NCBI RefSeq assembly: GCF_004208535.1
Contig: NZ_SGIS01000005.1
Span: 39,196-103,195, forward strand
DNA length: 64,000 nucleotides
DNA from: Sphingomonas populi
Lineage (GTDB): Bacteria > Pseudomonadota > Alphaproteobacteria > Sphingomonadales > Sphingomonadaceae
Reading direction: 5' to 3'
The translations under genes and the position numbers were made by a program. Positions 26,410-34,864 of the stretch are shown here, in pieces. Numbering within the stretch: position 1 is the first letter of the stretch; each line of letters begins with the position of its first letter. The notes beneath the pieces are model-generated. The model made no database searches, was not told the DNA's origin, and saw nothing but the letters and a program-made list of their open reading frames with translations.

Positions 26410-27794
26410 GCCAGTTGCTCCCGGGCGGTGGCGATGGCGGCGCGGACGCGCGATGGCGCGGTGCCGCCGAAACTGGTGCGGCTCGCCACCGAGGCGTCGA
26501 CCGACAGGACGCCGTATACGCGATCGTCGATCCGAGCGTCGATCGCTTTCAGATCGTCGAGCGGGATGGCGTCGAGCGCGATGCCGCGTTCCTCGGCCAG
26601 CTTCACCGCGCGGCCGGTGATGTGGTGCGCCTCGCGGAACGGGATGCCGCCCTCGCGCACCAGCCAGTCGGCGAGATCGGTCGCGGTCGAGAAGCCGGCT
26701 TCGGCGGCGGCGCGCATGCGGGGCGTGCGGAACGTCGCGCTCTCGACCATGCCGGTCATCGCCGCGATCGACAGGCCGAGCAGGTCGTGCGCCTCGAACA
26801 CCGGCGGCTTGTCGTCCTGCATGTCCTTTGAGTACGCAAGCGGCAGGCCCTTCATCGTCACCATCAAAGCGGTGAGGCAGCCGATGATCCGCCCGCTATG
26901 CCCGCGCACCAGTTCGGCGGCATCGGGGTTGCGCTTCTGCGGCATGATCGACGAGCCGGTCGACCATTGATCCGACAGCGACACGAAGCCGAACGGCTGC
27001 GACGCCCACAGGATGAACTCCTCGGCCAGCCGCGACAAATGCAGCGAGACCTGCGCGGCGGCGGTGAGATATTCGATCGCGAAGTCGCGGTCGGACACGG
27101 CATCGAGCGAATTGCGCGTCGGCCCATCGAAGCCCAATGCGGCGGCGGTCATCTCGCGGTCGATCGGGAAGCCGGTGCCGGCCAGCGCCGCCGAACCGAG
27201 CGGGCTGCGGTTGCCGCGCGCGCGCGCATCGGCGAAGCGGCTGCGGTCGCGCGCAGTCATTTCGAAATAGGCCATCAGGTGATGGCCGAGCGTGACCGGC
27301 TGCGCGCTTTGCAGATGCGTGAAGCCGGGCATCACGCTGTCGGCATGTTCCTCGGCGCGCGTGAGCAGCGCCAATTGGAAGCCCTTGAGCGCGGCATCGA
27401 CCTGATCGATCGCGTCGCGCACCCACAAACGGAAATCGGTCGCGACCTGATCGTTGCGCGAGCGTGCGGTGTGCAGCCGACCGGCGACCGGGCCGATCGC
27501 CTCGGCGAGCCGCGCCTCGCTCTGCATGTGGATGTCTTCGAGCACCATGTCCTCGGCGACGCCGTTCGCTTCATAGTGCGCGGCGACGGTGTCGAGTCCA
27601 GCGGAGATCGTCGCGGCGTCGTCCGCCGCGACGATGCCGGTCATGCCCAGCATCGCGACATGCGCCTTCGATCCGGCGAGATCCTGCCGCCACAAGCGCT
27701 TGTCGAACGGGATCGAGGCATTTATCTCGCGCATGACCGCCGCCGGGCCTTCCGCGAAACGGCCGCCCCACATCGCATTGGATGCGTCTTTCAT
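26406..27794 (-). CDS. argH: argininosuccinate lyase
   Basis: Cleaves argininosuccinate to arginine and fumarate. The 462-residue enzyme shows the family sequence from [11 protein letters not shown] (8-18) through the [12 protein letters not shown] motif near 113-124, and the superfamily signature [12 protein letters not shown] near 280-291. The reading frame stays open to 28220 but that extra part is antisense to the lipoprotein gene and not conserved. The ATG at 27794 overlaps the start codon of the divergent tlpA-like gene; the second ATG at 27773 (MWGGRF) is the usual start in many homologues and would leave more room. Confidence 0.96.
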   Translation of the reverse strand: MKDASNAMWGGRFAEGPAAVMREINASIPFDKRLWRQDLAGSKAHVAMLGMTGIVAADDAATISAGLDTVAAHYEANGVAEDMVLEDIHMQSEARLAEAIGPVAGRLHTARSRNDQVATDFRLWVRDAIDQVDAALKGFQLALLTRAEEHADSVMPGFTHLQSAQPVTLGHHLMAYFEMTARDRSRFADARARGNRSPLGSAALAGTGFPIDREMTAAALGFDGPTRNSLDAVSDRDFAIEYLTAAAQVSLHLSRLAEEFILWASQPFGFVSLSDQWSTGSSIMPQKRNPDAAELVRGHSGRIIGCLTALMVTMKGLPLAYSKDMQDDKPPVFEAHDLLGLSIAAMTGMVESATFRTPRMRAAAEAGFSTATDLADWLVREGGIPFREAHHITGRAVKLAEERGIALDAIPLDDLKAIDARIDDRVYGVLSVDASVASRTSFGGTAPSRVRAAIATAREQLA

Positions 27795-28422
27795 GTCCTT
27801 ACGCTCGACGATCGTGCCGCTCCCTGCCTTGGTGCTGCTCACCCTGATGACTGGCTGCGGCGATAGGCAAGACTCCACCAAGGAGCAAGCGGTGCCGCGC
27901 GCCACGCCGCCTGCATCGGCCAGCGCTTCGCCTGCGCCTGTCGCGACGGCGACCGCCGACGCCCCCAAGGAGGGTGAGAAAGTGCCGGTCGATACGATCG
28001 GCACGATCGACCGCAGCCACAAGGGCGAAATCGCCCCCGCCGTCAGCTTCGACGATGCGCAGGACAAGCCGACCACGATCGCCGCGTTCAAGGGCAAGCC
28101 GGTGCTGGTCAATCTGTGGGCGACCTGGTGTGGGCCGTGCGTCGCCGAGATGCCGACGCTCGAAAAAGCCGCCGCGACCTTCCATGTCGCGGCGATCAGC
28201 CAGGACAAGGATCGCGGCACCGTGGCTGCTTATTTCGCGAAGAAGGGCTTCACGCGGCTTCAGCCGTATCTCGATTCGAAGGTCGGCTTGAGCATTGCCT
28301 TCAACGCCAGCCTGCCGACCAGCATTTTGTACGATTCGACCGGGCATGAAGTGTGGCGGATCGTCGGCGGGATGGATTGGACGACGCCGACCGCGCAGGC
28401 GCTGCTCGCCGAGGCGAAGTAA
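27793..28422 (+). CDS. TlpA/ResA-type thioredoxin lipoprotein
   Basis: A 209-residue membrane-tethered thioredoxin. It has a lipoprotein signal ([22 protein letters not shown], acylated Cys22), a 45-residue Ala/Pro/Ser linker and a thioredoxin domain with [15 protein letters not shown], the CGPC redox motif, near residues 112-126. The cis-proline region is LPTSILYD. Such proteins reduce periplasmic disulfides, for instance in cytochrome c maturation. Its start codon shares the CATG at 27792-27795 with argH on the other strand. Confidence 0.88.
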   Translation: MSLRSTIVPLPALVLLTLMTGCGDRQDSTKEQAVPRATPPASASASPAPVATATADAPKEGEKVPVDTIGTIDRSHKGEIAPAVSFDDAQDKPTTIAAFKGKPVLVNLWATWCGPCVAEMPTLEKAAATFHVAAISQDKDRGTVAAYFAKKGFTRLQPYLDSKVGLSIAFNASLPTSILYDSTGHEVWRIVGGMDWTTPTAQALLAEAK

Positions 28423-28430
28423 GAGGATTT

Positions 28431-28519
28431 TGCACGCGGAGGCGCGGAGACGCGGAGAAGAAGCTGCGCGTAGCGCGCTATCTCTTCTTTCTCTCTGCGC
28501 CTCCGCGCCTCCGCGTGAA
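28431..28519. repeat. GCACGCGGAGGCGCGGAG inverted repeat
   Basis: A left arm beginning TGCACGCGGAGGCGCGGAG (28431-28449) faces a right arm ending GCGCCTCCGCGCCTCCGCGT; the arms pair over about 20 bases with few mismatches. The same units recur in reversed order at 49665-49740. It starts 8 bases past the tlpA-like stop codon. Confidence 0.85.
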
Positions 28520-28587
28520 CCAATATTCGCGCATAGGCGCAGAGAATGCAGAGAAGATTGAAAGCCGCTGCGCGGCAAAAATAATAG

Positions 28588-28671
28588 TCGCCCCGGCGAA
28601 GGCCGGGGCCGCGGCGTTTGGGGCAGCCGGTTCGCAAACAATGCAACGGCCCCGGCCTTCGCCGGGGCGAC
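28588..28671. repeat. GTCGCCCCGGC inverted repeat pair
   Basis: The unit GTCGCCCCGGCGAAGGCCGGGGCC (two halves, 28588-28611) has its reverse complement at 28648-28671. Each unit also folds on itself. A close copy with GCGCAGGC in the middle lies at 38649-38734. Both copies sit directly beside gene 3' ends. Confidence 0.88.
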
Positions 28672-28678
28672 GGGCGTA

Positions 28679-29143
28679 TCAGTCGGTGATTTTCACGATC
28701 GCGTCGATTTCGACCACCGCGCCGAGCGGCAGAACCGGCACGCCGACGGCGCTGCGGGCGTGCTTGCCGGCGTCGCCGAACAGTTCGACCATCAGGTCCG
28801 ACGCGCCATTGGCGACCTTGGGCTGGTCGGTGAAATCGGCTGCCGAGTTGATGAACACGCCGAGCTTCACGATCCGCTCGACTCGGGACAGATCGCCGAG
28901 CGCCGCCTTCATCTGCGCGACCAGCATCAGCGCACAGCGTTGCGCGGCGTGCGTGCCATAGGCGACGTCACGGTCCTCGCCGAGCCGCCCGGTCATCAGC
29001 GCGCCATCGTCGAACGGCAACTGGCCGGAGATATGGAGCAGGCCCGACGCTTCGACCGCCGCGACATAGGACGCGACCGGCGCGGCGGCGACGGGGAGGG
29101 TGAGGCCGAGTTCGGCGAGCTTGCGGTCGATACGGTCGGTCAT
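28679..29143 (-). CDS. RidA-family (YjgF/YER057c/UK114) protein
   Basis: A 154-residue protein of the RidA family, trimeric proteins that often hydrolyse reactive enamine/imine intermediates. The larger YjgF-like form is recognisable by LLHISGQLPFDDG (35-47), the middle AALGDLSRVERIVKLGVFIN segment and the C-terminal ARSAVGVPVLPLGAVVEIDAI. The catalytic arginine of archetypal RidA (R105) corresponds to the arginine in KHARSAVGV, so deaminase activity is possible. It is the last gene of a tight minus-strand trio with the HAD and DUF3572 genes. Confidence 0.88.
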   Translation of the reverse strand: MTDRIDRKLAELGLTLPVAAAPVASYVAAVEASGLLHISGQLPFDDGALMTGRLGEDRDVAYGTHAAQRCALMLVAQMKAALGDLSRVERIVKLGVFINSAADFTDQPKVANGASDLMVELFGDAGKHARSAVGVPVLPLGAVVEIDAIVKITD

Positions 29144-29784
29144 GATTCGTCTCTCTCAGGGATGGAAGCGGGCAGGCCGGCGGCGAAGCGGTCGGCGATC
29201 CACGCCTGCGCGTCTTGCCAGTCGTCGATTCGCGCATGCGCGTAGGGAGCCGCCGGCACGTTGGGCGCAAGATCGGGTTCGGAGATCATGTGCAGCCGGT
29301 GGACGTGCGGGGCGTGCTTCGCGACCGATTCGTGATGCACCGCGAGATCATCGACGAACACCGCGACGCTCGCGCCATATTCGGCGACGAGCCGCGCGAC
29401 CGGATCGCCCTTGCCGCCCTGATTGGTCTCGACGCGGTGGCGGATGTCGAAGCGCGCGAGCTGTTCAATGCGTGCATCGCGAACATGGTCCTGCAAATTG
29501 GTGAGCACGACGATATCGGCCACCGCGCTCAACGCCACCAGCGCCTCGCGGGCATGCGGCACCAACGTCTGCCGCTCCATCTCGGCGGGGAAGAAGCCGC
29601 CGAGATAGCCCCACATCTCCTCGGTGCTAGGCCGCTCGCCATTGGCGCGGCGCATGCTGGTGAACATCTCGGGGCCGGCGATGTCGAAGTCGATATCGTG
29701 CGATTCGCGCAGCCACACGCCGAAATGCCGCACCATATGCAGCAGCACTTCGTCGCAATCGGTGATGAGCAAAGGCCGGCTCAT
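29140..29784 (-). CDS. HAD-family hydrolase
   Basis: A 214-residue haloacid dehalogenase-like phosphatase. Motif I is ITDCDEVLL (DxD at residues 9 and 11), motif II the Thr in VVLTNLQD, and motif IV VFVDDLAVH. Between motifs I and II is an 80-residue helical cap. It overlaps ridA by four bases and DUF3572 by four, so the three are almost surely one operon. Start chosen at 29784 because upstream frame sequence has no homology features and lies in the DUF3572 gene. Substrate unknown. Confidence 0.87.
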   Translation of the reverse strand: MSRPLLITDCDEVLLHMVRHFGVWLRESHDIDFDIAGPEMFTSMRRANGERPSTEEMWGYLGGFFPAEMERQTLVPHAREALVALSAVADIVVLTNLQDHVRDARIEQLARFDIRHRVETNQGGKGDPVARLVAEYGASVAVFVDDLAVHHESVAKHAPHVHRLHMISEPDLAPNVPAAPYAHARIDDWQDAQAWIADRFAAGLPASIPERDES

Positions 29785-30065
29785 GCGTCGAACCTGCCGC
29801 CATCGAGCGCGACATGCGCGGCGACGATCGCCTCGGGGCGGACCTCCAGCTCCTCGGCGCAGGCGATGAGGTCGGGTTCGTAGTTTTCGAGGAACGCGAG
29901 CACTGCGGCCAGCACGGCGGGTTCGCCGGCGCGGGTGCGCAGATCGTCTGGCGTCAGCCCGGTCGTGTCGAGCAGCCGCTGCGCACGATCGGGTTCGGCG
30001 AGCGTCCACACCAGCGCGCGCAGCGCCAGCTCGGTCGCGTCAGCATTTGTATCGGGGGCGCGCAT
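29781..30065 (-). CDS. DUF3572 family protein
   Basis: A 94-residue acidic, helical protein of the uncharacterised alphaproteobacterial family DUF3572, with typical features ATELALRALVWTLAEPDRAQRLL (here residues 9-31) and the later LAFLENYEPDL and CAEEL segments. It begins 44 bases from the divergent divK and overlaps the HAD gene by four bases. The divK-DUF3572 neighbourhood is recurrent in this class, as far as I recall, but no function is known. Confidence 0.85.
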   Translation of the reverse strand: MRAPDTNADATELALRALVWTLAEPDRAQRLLDTTGLTPDDLRTRAGEPAVLAAVLAFLENYEPDLIACAEELEVRPEAIVAAHVALDGGRFDA

Positions 30066-30109
30066 TGCGTAACCAGCGCTTTCAAATCGGGTTTCGGATT
30101 GGGGTGGAC

Positions 30110-30478
30110 GTGGCAAAAAGGGTGCTCGTTGTCGAGGACAACGAACTCAACCTCAAACTTTTCTGCGATCTGCTGCGCGCCCATGCCTTCGTGACCGAGG
30201 GGCTGCGCGATGGGCGTGAAGCTGTGGCGCGGGCGCGTGAGTTTGCACCCGATCTGATCGTCACCGACATCCAGCTTCCGCATGTCACCGGCTTCGAACT
30301 CATCACGCAGTTGAAGGGCGATCCCGCGCTGCGCGACATCCCGATCATGGCGGTGACGGCCTATGCCGGGCGCGAGGACGAGGAGCGGATTCGCGCGGCG
30401 GGTGCCGACGCCTATGTCTCCAAGCCGATCTCGCTGATGCGATTCGTCGAGGCGGTCAACGGGCTGATGGCCCCCTGA
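30110..30478 (+). CDS. divK: single-domain response regulator DivK
   Basis: Cell-cycle regulator that binds DivJ/PleC kinases and DivL in alphaproteobacteria. A 122-residue receiver domain with VLVVEDNELNLKLFCDLL at the N-terminus, phosphoacceptor Asp in LIVTDIQLP near 51, switch Thr in AVTAYAG and Lys in YVSKPIS. The GTG at 30110 gives the expected DivK length and begins VAKRVLVVEDN; a GTG six bases earlier or ATG at 30047 are less likely. The neighbouring DUF3572 gene is divergent. Confidence 0.92.
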   Translation: MAKRVLVVEDNELNLKLFCDLLRAHAFVTEGLRDGREAVARAREFAPDLIVTDIQLPHVTGFELITQLKGDPALRDIPIMAVTAYAGREDEERIRAAGADAYVSKPISLMRFVEAVNGLMAP

Positions 30479-30498
30479 CAGAGCGAATCTGACATACC

Positions 30499-30528
30499 AA
30501 AAAAGCCGCTAGGGTTACCCCTGCGGCT
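30499..30528 (-). terminator. rho-independent terminator of rpmG
   Basis: On the minus strand the sequence AGCCGCAGGGG, a short loop, CCCTAGCGGCT is followed by TTTTTT. It lies about 55 bases after the rpmG stop codon, past a second dyad at 30533-30583. Confidence 0.88.
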
Positions 30529-30532
30529 CTGG

Positions 30533-30583
30533 ATCCCCGCGTGCGCGGGGATGATCCAAAGGCGGCTATGCCGCCCTTTGGAT
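30533..30583. repeat. two adjacent hairpins at the rpmG 3' end
   Basis: ATCCCCGCG (30533-30541) pairs with CGCGGGGAT (30544-30552), and ATCCAAAGGCGGC (30554-30566) pairs with GCCGCCCTTTGGAT (30570-30583) with one bulge. The second abuts the rpmG stop codon, and the first resembles the repeat at 61357-61432. Confidence 0.85.
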
Positions 30584-30750
30584 CACTTGATCTTGGCTTC
30601 CTTGAACTCGACATGCTTGCGCACGACCGGATCATACTTCTTGAAGCTCAGCTTCTCGGTCTTGGTGCGCGGGTTCTTCTTGGTTACGTAGAAGAAGCCA
30701 GTGTCAGCCGAGCTGATGAGCTTGATCTTGACGGTGGTTGGCTTGGCCAT
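30583..30750 (-). CDS. rpmG: 50S ribosomal protein L33
   Basis: A 55-residue ribosomal protein of the large subunit. The sequence [33 protein letters not shown], here noted only as the N-terminal 33 residues with the conserved [10 protein letters not shown] core, is typical. It has no zinc-binding CxxC pair, so it is the C-minus type that does not need zinc. The start at 30750 has AGGAAAC upstream. It is flanked by a terminator downstream and by a terminator-like hairpin in its leader. Confidence 0.97.
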   Translation of the reverse strand: MAKPTTVKIKLISSADTGFFYVTKKNPRTKTEKLSFKKYDPVVRKHVEFKEAKIK

Positions 30751-30770
30751 GAGCCCTGTTTCCTGCAAAT

Positions 30771-30804
30771 CGTAAAAAAGCAAAGGCGGCCGCGATGGGC
30801 CGCC
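30771..30804 (-). promoter_or_regulatory. terminator-like hairpin in the rpmG leader
   Basis: Reading the minus strand, GGCGGCC (30804-30798), a six-base loop, GGCCGCC (30791-30785), then TTTGCTTTTTT. It lies 20-55 bases upstream of the rpmG ATG. The only neighbour upstream is the divergent transporter gene, so there is no obvious transcript for it to end other than the rpmG leader. It may be an attenuator; alternatively the rpmG promoter lies downstream of it. Confidence 0.55.
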
Positions 30805-30945
30805 CCGTAGGCGAAGCGCGTTGGCGCACGCCGCCCGAATTGTCAAGCCTCGGGCGTGCGTTAACGCGACCGATACGCTCTCTCGTCTAGCGCTGGCGCA
30901 TGGCAATGTCGCTTCCAATCCCCGGCCGGACGGGCTGATCGCACG

Positions 30946-31512
30946 ATGGATGCGCTGATGGCGGCGTTCGTCGCCGCGATGGTGATCGAAATGGGCGATC
31001 GGACGCCGTGGCTAGCGGCGATGCTCGGCGACCGATTCGAAAAGCGTGGGGTCGTGATCGTCGCGACCTTGCTCGCGCTGGCGCTCGGCAACGGTATCGC
31101 CGGGGTTGGCGGGGGAATCGTGGCCGCGCATTTGACGCCCAATGCGCGCGCGTTGCTGCTGTCGCTCGCCTTGCTGTCGGCCGGGTTGGGGGCGTTCGGG
31201 CGGCTGAAAGCGCCCGAACGCTTGGCGAAATGGCGGATCGGCGCGTTTGCAACGAGCTTCCTCGGTATCGCCATCCTTGCGTTCGGTGATCGTACCCAGT
31301 TCGCGACGATGGCGTTCGCGGCACGCAGCGATGCGCCGGTGCTGGCGGCGATCGGCGCGACACTGGGGGCTGGGATCGTCAACGCGGCGGGGGTGCTGGC
31401 CGGCGAGCAAATGCGCCGGCAGCTACCGATTCGCGCGATTCGCATCGGCACCGGCGTGCTGCTGTGCGCGATCGGTGCGATCTCGGGGCTGTCGGCGCTG
31501 CGATTGATCTAG
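30946..31512 (+). CDS. GDT1/TMEM165 family (UPF0016) cation transporter
   Basis: A 188-residue membrane protein with about six helices. The family motif E-x-G-D-(K/R)-(S/T) is present as EMGDRT near residue 15-20; the second copy in the other half reads AFGDRTQ near 105-111, where the leading Glu is replaced by Ala. Relatives move Mn2+ or Ca2+ against protons, and bacterial members act in manganese export. The degenerate second motif is a departure from the usual pattern. Divergent from rpmG. Confidence 0.86.
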   Translation: MDALMAAFVAAMVIEMGDRTPWLAAMLGDRFEKRGVVIVATLLALALGNGIAGVGGGIVAAHLTPNARALLLSLALLSAGLGAFGRLKAPERLAKWRIGAFATSFLGIAILAFGDRTQFATMAFAARSDAPVLAAIGATLGAGIVNAAGVLAGEQMRRQLPIRAIRIGTGVLLCAIGAISGLSALRLI

Positions 31513-31609
31513 CCACTCGATCAGTCCCATCGCAAAACCTTGGCGGACAGGCGGGAGCCATTGCGCTATCGAATCGTTCACGCAACGACCTCATCCACAG
31601 GAGCTGTCC

Positions 31610-32101
31610 GTGACCGACGACGCACTGAAGACCCCGACCGACATCAAGAGCAACGCCGCCAAGACGGTCGCCGAGGCGCTGAACGCAATTCTCGCCGATT
31701 CGTTTGCGCTCTACATCAAGACCAAGAACTTCCACTGGCACGTCTCGGGTCCGCATTTCCGCGACTATCACCTGATGCTCGACGATCAGGCGACCCAGAT
31801 CCTCGGCACCACCGATGCGATCGCCGAGCGCGTGCGCAAGACCGGCAACACGACGCTGCGCTCGATCGGCGACATCGCCCGCCACCAGTCGATTTCGGAC
31901 AATGACGCCGAGTTCGTCCCCGCCGCGCAGATGCTGATCGAATTGCGTGAGGATAACCTCAAGCTGGTCGAGAAGCTGCGCGAGGCCAAGGATATCGTCG
32001 ACGAGGCCAAGGACAATGCCACCAGCGGCATTCTCGACGAATGGACCGACCTCGCCGAAGAGCGCGCCTGGTTCCTGTTCGAAGCCAGCCGGGGCGCCTG
32101 A
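31610..32101 (+). CDS. dps: Dps-family ferritin-like DNA-protection protein
   Basis: Dodecameric iron-storing, stress-protective protein. The 163-residue product has the Dps ferroxidase residues: KNFHWHVSGPHFRDYHLMLDD around residues 39-59 (His43, Asp/Glu near 58-62). The N-terminus is short and only mildly basic. It starts with GTG at 31610, preceded by CAGGAGC, a good ribosome site; the neighbouring upstream gap of 97 bases likely holds its promoter, though I could not choose boxes. Function by family is firm; DNA-binding ability is not shown. Confidence 0.92.
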   Translation: MTDDALKTPTDIKSNAAKTVAEALNAILADSFALYIKTKNFHWHVSGPHFRDYHLMLDDQATQILGTTDAIAERVRKTGNTTLRSIGDIARHQSISDNDAEFVPAAQMLIELREDNLKLVEKLREAKDIVDEAKDNATSGILDEWTDLAEERAWFLFEASRGA

Positions 32102-32128
32102 TCCGCGCCGCTGAGGCCCGGCCGCCGT

Positions 32129-32959
32129 TCAGGCGCCGGGCTTCGGTCCCAACGTCAGCAACCACAGATCGGGCGGCGCGCCGAGCCGGAACGGCACGCC
32201 CGTAGCGCCAAGCCCGGCGGTGACGATGACGGTATGTGACCCGTCGCGCACCAGCCCGCAGCGATAGCGCGCCGGCGAGACTTCGACGATCGGCCCGATC
32301 AGCGGCAACACCACCTGACCGCAATGGGTATGCCCGGCCAGCAGCAGCGGCATGTCCGGCGCCAGTTCGGACGCGATTTCGGGCGAATGGGTCAGCAGCA
32401 CGGGCGCGCCCGGCAGGATTCGCATCTGCGCCATCGTGTAGATCGGATGGGCATGGCCACTCGCGGCATCATCGACCCCGCCGAGGACGAGCGGGCCGAT
32501 CTGGATCGCCTTGTCCTCGAGCAGCGTAACGCCCGCCGCCGCGAGGTCGCGCGCTACCGCCGGCATGCCGGTCGCGTGATCGTGGTTGCCGGGCACCCCG
32601 ATCACACCGAGCCGCGCGTGAAGCCCCTTCAACGGCGCGATCATCGCCGGCCCATGCAGCACCGCGCCGTCCTTGCGTTGGCCGAAGATGAAATCGCCCG
32701 CGATCAGCACGAGATCGGGGTGCAACGCATTGATCTGACGGACGATGCGCGTCAGCCGGGTGGCATCGCTCACCAGTGATCCGATATGCACGTCGCTGAT
32801 CAGCACGACGCGAACCGGCGGCTGTCCTGCCGGCCAGCGCGGCAACGCGATGTCCGCGCGGCGCACCGCCGGGTCGCGCCGCGCCTCGGCGAAGGCATAG
32901 AGCGCGATGGCCGCGCCGATCAGGAGCATGAGGCCAAGAGCGGAGAGGAAGCGGCGCAT
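32129..32959 (-). CDS. membrane-anchored metallophosphoesterase (YkuE-like)
   Basis: A 276-residue protein with an N-terminal membrane anchor (MRRFLSALGLMLLIGAAIALYAF) and a calcineurin-like phosphoesterase domain. Metal ligands lie in ISDVHIG (Asp/His), AGDFIFG (Asp), GNHDH (Asn/His), and GHTHCGQ near the C-terminus. It resembles YkuE/YaeI-type phosphodiesterases rather than the soluble PdeM of ligase clusters. It is divergent from the DNA ligase gene with 67 bases between starts. Substrate unknown. Confidence 0.87.
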   Translation of the reverse strand: MRRFLSALGLMLLIGAAIALYAFAEARRDPAVRRADIALPRWPAGQPPVRVVLISDVHIGSLVSDATRLTRIVRQINALHPDLVLIAGDFIFGQRKDGAVLHGPAMIAPLKGLHARLGVIGVPGNHDHATGMPAVARDLAAAGVTLLEDKAIQIGPLVLGGVDDAASGHAHPIYTMAQMRILPGAPVLLTHSPEIASELAPDMPLLLAGHTHCGQVVLPLIGPIVEVSPARYRCGLVRDGSHTVIVTAGLGATGVPFRLGAPPDLWLLTLGPKPGA

Positions 32960-33026
32960 TGCTGCACCTGCTAACAGAAGCCACGGGCTGGCGGAACCGC
33001 TGGCGTCGCCCCATGTTGAACCCCTG

Positions 33027-34619
33027 ATGCAAGCCTTCGCGCAGCTCCTCGATTCGCTCATCTACACGCGCTCGCGCAACGCGAAGCTCAAGCTGATCGT
33101 CGATTATCTGCACGCGACGCCCGATCCCGATCGCGGCTGGGCGATGGCGGTGTTGACCGGCGATCTCGATCTGCCCGGCATCAAGCCCGCGCTGATCCGC
33201 GCGCTGATTGAGGAGCGCGTCGACCCGGTGCTGTTCGCGATGAGCCGCGATTATGTCGGCGATACCGCCGAGACGGTGAGCCTGCTGTGGCCCGATCCCG
33301 TCGTGCCGCCGCGCGAGACCGGGCCGCTGTCGCTGTCCGACGTGATCGACCGGCTCGGCAGCCTGTCGCGCGCCGATGCGCCCGGTGCGCTGGCGGCGAT
33401 GCTCGATCGGCTCACCGCCAATGAGCGTTTCGCGTTGCTCAAGATGGCGATGGGCGCCTTGCGGATCGGCGTGTCGGCTCGGCTCGCCAAGACCGCGCTG
33501 GCGCAGGCGTTCGGGCTGGAGATCGAGGCGGTCGAGGAACTGTGGCACGGCATCGACCCGCCCTATGCGGCGCTGTTCGCCTGGGCGCAGGGCGAGGGGG
33601 CGATGCCGACGGCGGCGGATACGCCGGTGTTCCGCCCGTTCATGCTCGCGCATCCGCTCGAAGACGGCCGCGTCGATCTCGCCGAATATGCCGCCGAATG
33701 GAAATGGGACGGCATCCGCGTCCAGCTCGTCCACGTCGCGGGGGAGACGCGGCTCTACAGCCGCGCGGGGGACGACATCACGCGCAGCTTCCCCGAGGTC
33801 GCACGCGCGTTCACCGTGCCGGGCGTGCTCGACGGCGAGTTGATGGTGAAGGGCGATGCGCAGGGGCACAGCACCGAAGAGGGTGGCGCGGCGAGCTTCA
33901 ACGCGCTCCAGCAGCGGCTCGGGCGCAAGATCGTGTCGGCGAAGATGCTCGCCGAGGCGCCGGCGTTCGTGCGGCTCTACGACATCCTGTTCGACGGCAC
34001 CGAGGATCTGCGCGACCGATCGTGGACCGAACGGCGCGCGCGGCTCGAAGATTTCGCGAGCCGGCTACCGGCAGACCGCTTCGACGTCAGCGCGCTGATC
34101 GTCGCGCCCGATTTCACCGCGCTCGAAGGCATTCGCGCCGGTGCGCGCGATGCGGCGATCGAGGGCGTGATGCTCAAGCGCCGCGATTCGGCCTATGTGG
34201 CGGGCCGGCGAGTCGGGTTGTGGTACAAATGGAAGCGTGATCCGCTCACCGCCGATTGCGTGATGATGTACGCGCAGCGCGGCAATGGCCGGCGCTCGTC
34301 CTTTTACTCGGATTACACGTTCGGCTGCTGGACCGAAGACGGTGAGTTGCTCCCGGTCGGCAAGGCCTATTCGGGCATCACCGACGAAGAGATGAAGATG
34401 CTCGATCGCTTCGTGCGCGCGCATACGACGGCGCGGTTCGGGCCGGTGCGCGAGGTTGAGAAGACGCTGGTGCTGGAGATCGCGTTCGATTCGATCCACG
34501 AGTCGAAGCGCCACAAATCCGGCGTCGCGATGCGCTTCCCCCGCATCGCCCGCATCCGCACCGACAAGCCGGCCAGCGAGGCGGATACGGTGGCGGGGCT
34601 GCGGCGGCTGGTGACCTGA
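33027..34619 (+). CDS. ATP-dependent DNA ligase (ligase-associated type)
   Basis: A 530-residue ATP-dependent DNA ligase. The N-terminal 180 residues form the DNA-binding domain, then the nucleotidyltransferase motif EWKWDG with catalytic K226 (224-229), then motif IV and the OB-fold region (KWKRDPLTADCVMMYAQ marks motif V near 399). The closing VAMRFPRIARIRTDK segment is the family's motif VI. Bacteria use NAD-dependent LigA for replication, so this enzyme is for repair. Its usual cluster partners (exonuclease, Lhr helicase) are 20 kb upstream. The start at 33027 is the first ATG with a conserved N-terminus. Confidence 0.93.
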   Translation: MQAFAQLLDSLIYTRSRNAKLKLIVDYLHATPDPDRGWAMAVLTGDLDLPGIKPALIRALIEERVDPVLFAMSRDYVGDTAETVSLLWPDPVVPPRETGPLSLSDVIDRLGSLSRADAPGALAAMLDRLTANERFALLKMAMGALRIGVSARLAKTALAQAFGLEIEAVEELWHGIDPPYAALFAWAQGEGAMPTAADTPVFRPFMLAHPLEDGRVDLAEYAAEWKWDGIRVQLVHVAGETRLYSRAGDDITRSFPEVARAFTVPGVLDGELMVKGDAQGHSTEEGGAASFNALQQRLGRKIVSAKMLAEAPAFVRLYDILFDGTEDLRDRSWTERRARLEDFASRLPADRFDVSALIVAPDFTALEGIRAGARDAAIEGVMLKRRDSAYVAGRRVGLWYKWKRDPLTADCVMMYAQRGNGRRSSFYSDYTFGCWTEDGELLPVGKAYSGITDEEMKMLDRFVRAHTTARFGPVREVEKTLVLEIAFDSIHESKRHKSGVAMRFPRIARIRTDKPASEADTVAGLRRLVT

Positions 34620-34627
34620 GACTCCAC

Positions 34628-34830
34628 CCGTTCGTGCTGAGTAGGGATCGAGTAGGCGCTTGCGCCGTATCGAGATGAGCAGGTGAACATGCCCCCGGCA
34701 TGTTCAGGATCATCCGGGGGATGATCCGACCTGCTCATCGTATCGAAGCACAGGTAACCGCAAGTGGCCTGTCCTTCGATACACCGCGCTACGCCCTGCG
34801 GGCTACTCGGCGGTTACTCAGGACGAACGG
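34628..34830. repeat. complex nested palindromic element with CCGTTCGTG ends
   Basis: The 203-base element begins CCGTTCGTGCTGAGTAG and ends TACTCAGGACGAACGG, nearly reverse complements. Inside are GATGAGCAGGT (34674-34684) paired with ACCTGCTCATC (34729-34739), palindrome GAACATGCC..GGCATGTTC (34685-34705) and palindrome GGATCATCC..GGATGATCC (34707-34727). No open reading frame of interest is inside. It fills the gap between ligase and nusB. It looks like a composite of REP-like units or a miniature non-coding mobile element. Confidence 0.88.
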
Positions 34831-34864
34831 AGCTACTTAAACGTCATCATACTTTAAGCGGGGT

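Noticed and set aside
26406-28220. Extended 604-residue form of argH
   Set aside because: The additional N-terminal part is antisense to the thioredoxin lipoprotein gene; ArgH family length fits the start at 27794 or 27773.
32129-32959. Metallophosphoesterase as the PdeM of the ligase cluster
   Set aside because: It has a membrane anchor and the longer YkuE-like motif order; PdeM is a shorter soluble protein. Adjacency alone was not enough.
34620-34864. Gap between ligase and nusB as a tRNA or small gene
   Set aside because: Only the nested palindromes are seen; no tRNA T-loop or acceptor pairing and no supported reading frame.
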